Below are positions 60,755 through 64,000 of a stretch of DNA of 64,000 bases, in pieces. Each line of letters starts with the position of its first letter. The first letter of the stretch is position 1. Both the position numbers and the translations under genes were made by a program. Under the pieces are notes generated by a model. It was not told the DNA's origin. It saw only the letters and a program-made list of their open reading frames with translations, and ran no database searches. The stretch is from Pirellula staleyi DSM 6068 (lineage in GTDB: Bacteria; Planctomycetota; Planctomycetia; Pirellulales; Pirellulaceae), in assembly GCA_945875845.1 (NCBI GenBank), contig CAMCMB010000003.1, positions 62,001 to 126,000 on the forward strand, written 5' to 3'.

Positions 60755-61269
60755 TATGTAACAACGCCATTGGGCCGAACCCTTTTTTCACCCTCACCCT
60801 TTGCCTCTTCGATCCGATCTTTCCACGCATGCGGATCGCTTACGTACCAAGCGATCGAGTCGGACTTGCCATCCACGGCAAATCGCACCTTCAGCAGGTT
60901 ATAGCTGGTCGCCTTTCCCAAATGGCACTTGGTGAAGGTGATTTCAGTGATCGTATCCAGAGGGATCAGCAGGTCTCGCTTTGGCAGAAACAGGAAGAAA
61001 TGCAATCCCTTCCCAGTCAGCACCAGGCCGCCGTTGCCGCGTATCTGCCAGACGCCGAGAGACTCCTGTCCGAAACTATTTGCGCACAGGTCTTTCATGA
61101 GGAATTCTGCAGGTCCGTATTGCGAGGCGATCCGAGCCTCAAGTGGGCCATTCATCGAGCGGAGCGTGAGTTTGGACACCATGACCACAACGATCCCGAT
61201 GACGACCACCGTCAACACGATGACAACCACTCCCAACACAACAAGTCCAAAGAGTACCCACGTAGTCAT
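60754..61269 (-). CDS. Membrane-anchored small protein, unknown
   Basis: 171 residues. One or two helices at the N terminus (residues about 5-32, Val/Ile-rich), then a soluble beta-rich domain (GLVLTGKGLHFFLFLPKRDL, IPLDTITEITFTKCHLG, VRFAVDGKSDSIAWYVSD) with the look of a PH/GRAM-like fold, and a Trp near the end in DPHAWKDRI. No firm family. Coupled (TAATG) to the membrane protein gene downstream. Confidence 0.75.
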   Translation of the reverse strand: MTTWVLFGLVVLGVVVIVLTVVVIGIVVVMVSKLTLRSMNGPLEARIASQYGPAEFLMKDLCANSFGQESLGVWQIRGNGGLVLTGKGLHFFLFLPKRDLLIPLDTITEITFTKCHLGKATSYNLLKVRFAVDGKSDSIAWYVSDPHAWKDRIEEAKGEGEKRVRPNGVVT

Positions 61270-61393
61270 TACTTTGGCGATCCTAATTGGAAGTAGTTAG
61301 GAGTCAGGACGATTCGAAAGCGGAGGCTGTCGAGGTCAATTTTAGTTTCGACAATGTTGAGCCGCACCAGCCTGAGGACATGTTACCATATTG

Positions 61394-61457
61394 TTGGCAA
61401 TCCCTTTGTTGGCAATCCCTTTGTTGGTCGCGGTAATCGTGGTAATCGCGGTAATTT
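61394..61457 (+). repeat. Short tandem repeats just before the esterase gene
   Basis: Two 15-bp copies of TTGGCAATCCCTTTG (61394 and 61409) followed by three 9-bp-spaced copies of GGTAAT (61432, 61441, 61450). They make the upstream reading frame look like a membrane helix (LAIPLLAIPLL), which is why I start the gene at 61469. Confidence 0.75.
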
Positions 61458-61468
61458 GGAGAAGGCTC

Positions 61469-63259
61469 ATGTCCGTCGTACGCTGGTCGTGCCTATTTGT
61501 TGCGTTTTTTTCGAACGTCTTATTTGGGCAAAACGTTGAGACAATACGAAACATTTCGTATAAACCCGAAGCGAGCAACGAATACGAGCGTGAGCGTTGC
61601 ACGTTCGATTTGGTGGTACCGAGTGGCAAGACTGATTTCGCGACATTGATTTGGTTTCACGGCGGGGGACTCGAAAGCGGCGATAAAGTAAACACGATCG
61701 CCGAAAGCGTCATCAATCATTTCACGAAAGCCGGGATGGCGGTGGCGTCGGTCAATTATCGGCTCAGTCCCAAGGTTACCTACCCAGCTTACATCGATGA
61801 CGCAGCGGCGGCTGTCGTCCGCATCCGCCAGGAAATAGCAAACAAGGGGGGCGATGCAACTCGGGTGTTTGTTTCCGGACATTCTGCCGGCGCTTATTTG
61901 ACTACGATGTTGGCCGTCGCGCCAGAATATCTACTGAAATACAATGCAGCACCGCAAGACTTCGCGGGATACCTACCCGTCTCAGGCCAGATGTTCACAC
62001 ACTACACGATTCGAAAAGAGAGGGGGATTCCGAAGACTCAACCGATGATCGATTCGGCTGCACCTACTTGGCACGTCGATGATCAAGTCCCTCCCATTCT
62101 TGCCGTTTGGGGCAGCAAAGATTTACCGACTCGAGCCGAAGAGAATCAGTACTTTGTGGCTGCGATGCGGGAAGCCGGAAACAAAGATATTCAAGCTTAT
62201 CAGTTTGAGGATCGAACCCACGATTCGATCGCCAGTCAAATGAATCAAGCAGGAGACGAAGTCGCCTCCATGATGGATCGTTTCATTGCCGTGCATCGAT
62301 CGCGTCGAGTCACTCGGAAGCTCCGAGTCGAACAAACAGAGGCAACGCTGACGGTCAAGGACGGCGATCGCGCGATTTTGGTTTATAACAAAGTCTCACC
62401 TTCCGCGCCGAAAGGTATCGATGCGATTTACGAGCGGAGTGGTTTTGTTCATCCGGTCTTTGCGCCCAATGGCGAAGTCGTCACGGCCGCATTTCCCGCC
62501 GATCATCCCCATCAACATGGCGTTTTTTCAGCTTGGGTAAAAACCAAATATGCGGGGAAAGAAGTTGATTTTTGGAATCTTGCGGGACGAACCGGCTATG
62601 CGTTGCACGAACGTGTTGTCGCTACGTTTCAGACGGATAGTTCAGCTGGCTTCGAAGTGGATTTGCTGCATCGCGTCGCGTCCAATCCACCGGTGGATGT
62701 GCTGCGTGAACGTTGGAAGTTGACCGTACAACCAACGGACGGGACCTATAACTGCTTTGATCTCGAAACGACGCAGCAAGCAATCACCGACTTGCCGCTG
62801 TTGGTTGAAAAGTATCATTATGGAGGGGTGGCGGTGCGTGGTCCGACGAGTTGGTTGCTGGCCAATGACAGCGATCGCGGGTCCTCAAACAGCCCACCCA
62901 GCAGACCACCCAATGAAACCTGTTTCTTTCTGAATAGTTTAGGACAGGACCGTATCGCGGGAAACCATGCGCATGCCAAGTGGGTTGCTCTAAGTGGACA
63001 GTTGAATGGTAAGTCCGCGAGCATTATCGTGTTCGACCACCCACAGAACTTCCGATCACCTCAGGCGTCGCGACTACACCCGACGAAACCCTATTTTTGC
63101 TTTTCGCCGTGTGTGGATGGCGAATTCGTGATCGACAAATCCAATCCCTATCATGCTCGTTATCGATTCCTTGTGACCAGTGAAGCACCGGACGCGAAAT
63201 GGCTGGAATCCCATTGGAATCTTTGGAGGACTCAAGATGGGGGCGCTCCCAGGCGGTAA
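61469..63259 (+). CDS. Secreted esterase fused to a DUF6807 (PmoA-like) domain
   Basis: 596 residues from ATG 61469, preceded by GGAGAAGG. Signal peptide MSVVRWSCLFVAFFSNVLFG. Domain 1 (about 25-285) is an alpha/beta hydrolase of the carboxylesterase/lipase type: oxyanion HGGG in LIWFHGGGLESGD, nucleophile GHSAG in VFVSGHSAGAYL, late His in FEDRTHDSI. Domain 2 (about 290-590) is DUF6807-like (GFVHPVFAPNGEVVT, FPADHPHQHGVFSAW, KPYFCFSPCVDGEF). Such fusions are common in planctomycetes; probably cell-envelope or extracellular degradation of acylated glycans. Substrate unknown. Confidence 0.88.
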   Translation: MSVVRWSCLFVAFFSNVLFGQNVETIRNISYKPEASNEYERERCTFDLVVPSGKTDFATLIWFHGGGLESGDKVNTIAESVINHFTKAGMAVASVNYRLSPKVTYPAYIDDAAAAVVRIRQEIANKGGDATRVFVSGHSAGAYLTTMLAVAPEYLLKYNAAPQDFAGYLPVSGQMFTHYTIRKERGIPKTQPMIDSAAPTWHVDDQVPPILAVWGSKDLPTRAEENQYFVAAMREAGNKDIQAYQFEDRTHDSIASQMNQAGDEVASMMDRFIAVHRSRRVTRKLRVEQTEATLTVKDGDRAILVYNKVSPSAPKGIDAIYERSGFVHPVFAPNGEVVTAAFPADHPHQHGVFSAWVKTKYAGKEVDFWNLAGRTGYALHERVVATFQTDSSAGFEVDLLHRVASNPPVDVLRERWKLTVQPTDGTYNCFDLETTQQAITDLPLLVEKYHYGGVAVRGPTSWLLANDSDRGSSNSPPSRPPNETCFFLNSLGQDRIAGNHAHAKWVALSGQLNGKSASIIVFDHPQNFRSPQASRLHPTKPYFCFSPCVDGEFVIDKSNPYHARYRFLVTSEAPDAKWLESHWNLWRTQDGGAPRR

Positions 63260-63275
63260 ATTTATCCTGTTTGAC

Positions 63276-63442
63276 TCACCGGACGGCTCCCGCCGTTCCG
63301 CCACCCAATGATAGCGGCAGGGCGCGAGCCCTCCGGTGATGACCCAAGCATTTTTCACAGCTGCGATGGTGGCATAGGCTTCCAGCCTGTGGAATTTAAA
63401 TCACCCGGTGATGACCCAAGCATTTTTTCACAGCTGCGATGG
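63276..63442. repeat. Family F inverted repeat and a duplicated 36-bp segment
   Basis: In the gap 63260-63647, which has no gene before 63648: arms TCACCGGACGGCTCCCGCCG (63276) and GGGCGCGAGCCCTCCGGTGA (63320-63339) form an imperfect hairpin. CGGTGATGACCCAAGCATTT then occurs twice (63334 and 63406), each followed by TTCACAGCTGCGATGG. Between them lies a family D fragment GGCATAGGCTTCCAGCCTG (63371). Confidence 0.8.
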
Positions 63443-63647
63443 GAAGGTATCACCCGGAGGCGCCAAGACACAGCGGGAATGCTGACGATCTTGATCGGGC
63501 AGAAAATACTTTTCTATGTCTCTGTGTCTCTGTGGTAAAAAATAATGCTCATTGTCCAGCTTAGGTTTTCACGACGTTGCTTCTGGGTAAGATAAGACCC
63601 ATAATGGTTTCCCGCCCTATTTCCCCCATTTTCGATCGTTTTCAAAT

Positions 63648-64000
63648 ATGCACCGTAACTACACCGTTCCACTTTGTGCGGTTCTTCTACAGACCGCCAT
63701 TTCGGCTTGCAACATTTCATACGCGGATTGGCCGGAATTTCGCGGGCCGCTTCAGAATGGACAAATCTCCTCAGGAAAACTTCCATCGAAGTGGAGTGAA
63801 TCGGAAAACGTCCGTTGGTTTGCAAAAACCAAGGGCCTCGGCTGGTCGTCGCCCGTCATTGTCGGTGAAAGAATCTACTTTACTTCGTCGATCAATGCGG
63901 AAGAATCCCCATCGGAAAGCGGTGAACTCCAGGGGCGCCAGCGATTGAATCTCGTTTGCCTCAGCGCCAAAGATGGCAATGAGATTTTCAGCAAGGTAAT
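63648..64000 (+). CDS. PQQ-like (BamB-type) beta-propeller protein, N-terminal part
   Basis: Open from ATG 63648 to the window edge: 117 codons, no stop. Signal peptide (MHRNYTVPLCAVLLQTAISA) then ADWPEFRGPLQNGQISSGKL, PSKWSESENVRWFAKTKGLG and WSSPVIVGERIYFTSS, the standard opening of planctomycete secreted PQQ-like repeat proteins. A different frame over the same DNA is also open, but only this one shows a known pattern. C-terminal blades lie beyond the edge. Exported, ligand unknown. Confidence 0.9.
   Translation, partial: MHRNYTVPLCAVLLQTAISACNISYADWPEFRGPLQNGQISSGKLPSKWSESENVRWFAKTKGLGWSSPVIVGERIYFTSSINAEESPSESGELQGRQRLNLVCLSAKDGNEIFSKV

Noticed and set aside
63577-63948. 123-residue frame on the plus strand at the right edge
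   Set aside because: Arg/Ser-rich translation without pattern; the overlapping frame from 63648 has a signal peptide and the WPEFRGP motif of PQQ-like proteins.
1-64000. tRNA, rRNA, riboswitch or phage attachment site
   Set aside because: I read the gaps for cloverleaf or conserved RNA patterns and found none; no integrase or tRNA-flanking repeat was seen.

Overview
The window looks like chromosomal DNA of a planctomycete, most likely a Pirellulaceae-type member of the Planctomycetota (inferred from gene content; no marker gene is present). The signs are a DUF1559 prepilin-like protein, a BamB/PQQ-like propeller opening with the usual WPEFRGP phrase, a protein that looks like DUF1598, a CRTAC1-like ASPIC/VCBS protein, an esterase fused to a DUF6807 domain, weak or absent Shine-Dalgarno sites with several TTG/GTG starts, and many intergenic palindromes whose translations read GEAPAEP / KLGRSLALP.

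Layout. 1-571: start of a Ser/Thr kinase running off the left edge. 674-3394: large secreted helical-repeat protein. 3779-9747: acyl-CoA catabolic cluster (carboxyltransferase, AtuA-family protein, acyl-CoA synthetase, and a convergent methylglutaconyl-CoA hydratase-like crotonase), suggesting isoprenoid or leucine-type branched acyl-CoA breakdown. 9902-25188: a ten-gene, minus-strand type II secretion / type IV pilus-like operon in the order secretin-like D, E, F, G, H, I, J, K, L (PilM/PilN-like) and a fused M/C-like protein. No prepilin peptidase and no secretin pore domain are seen. 25714-32878: membrane proteins, a DUF1598-like secreted protein, VanZ-like protein, LemA plus M48 protease. 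33011-33832: STAS anti-anti-sigma and RsbW-like kinase pair. 33795-39914: zinc alcohol dehydrogenase, secreted isochorismatase/ThuA fusion, duplicated class II aldolase, aldehyde dehydrogenase. 40302-43540: TPR membrane protein and CRTAC1-like lipoprotein. 43544-45062: a 92-bp-period palindromic repeat array split by an IS200/Y1-like transposase gene. 45106-53983: small lipoprotein, DUF1559 protein, CBS-type pyrophosphatase, cysteine desulfurase, diguanylate cyclase, GlgC, GNAT-like protein. 54283-57641: polysaccharide export protein and TPR partner. 57937-60319: PPi-type phosphofructokinase and ROK sugar kinase. 60332-64000: two small membrane proteins, the esterase/DUF6807 fusion and the start of a PQQ-like propeller protein.

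The most notable material is repeat biology. Several unrelated palindrome families fill the intergenic gaps. Two of them sit in frame inside the leader-coding parts of the pseudopilin genes gspI and gspJ, between the start codon and the prepilin cleavage motif. The transposase in the 92-bp array is a two-domain protein in which the HUH motif survives only in the second half and the Y-x-x-x-Q helix only in the first. Carbohydrate genes (glgC, PPi-PFK, ROK kinase, polysaccharide export) cluster in the right third, with a diguanylate cyclase translationally coupled to glgC. No rRNA, tRNA or CRISPR was recognised.
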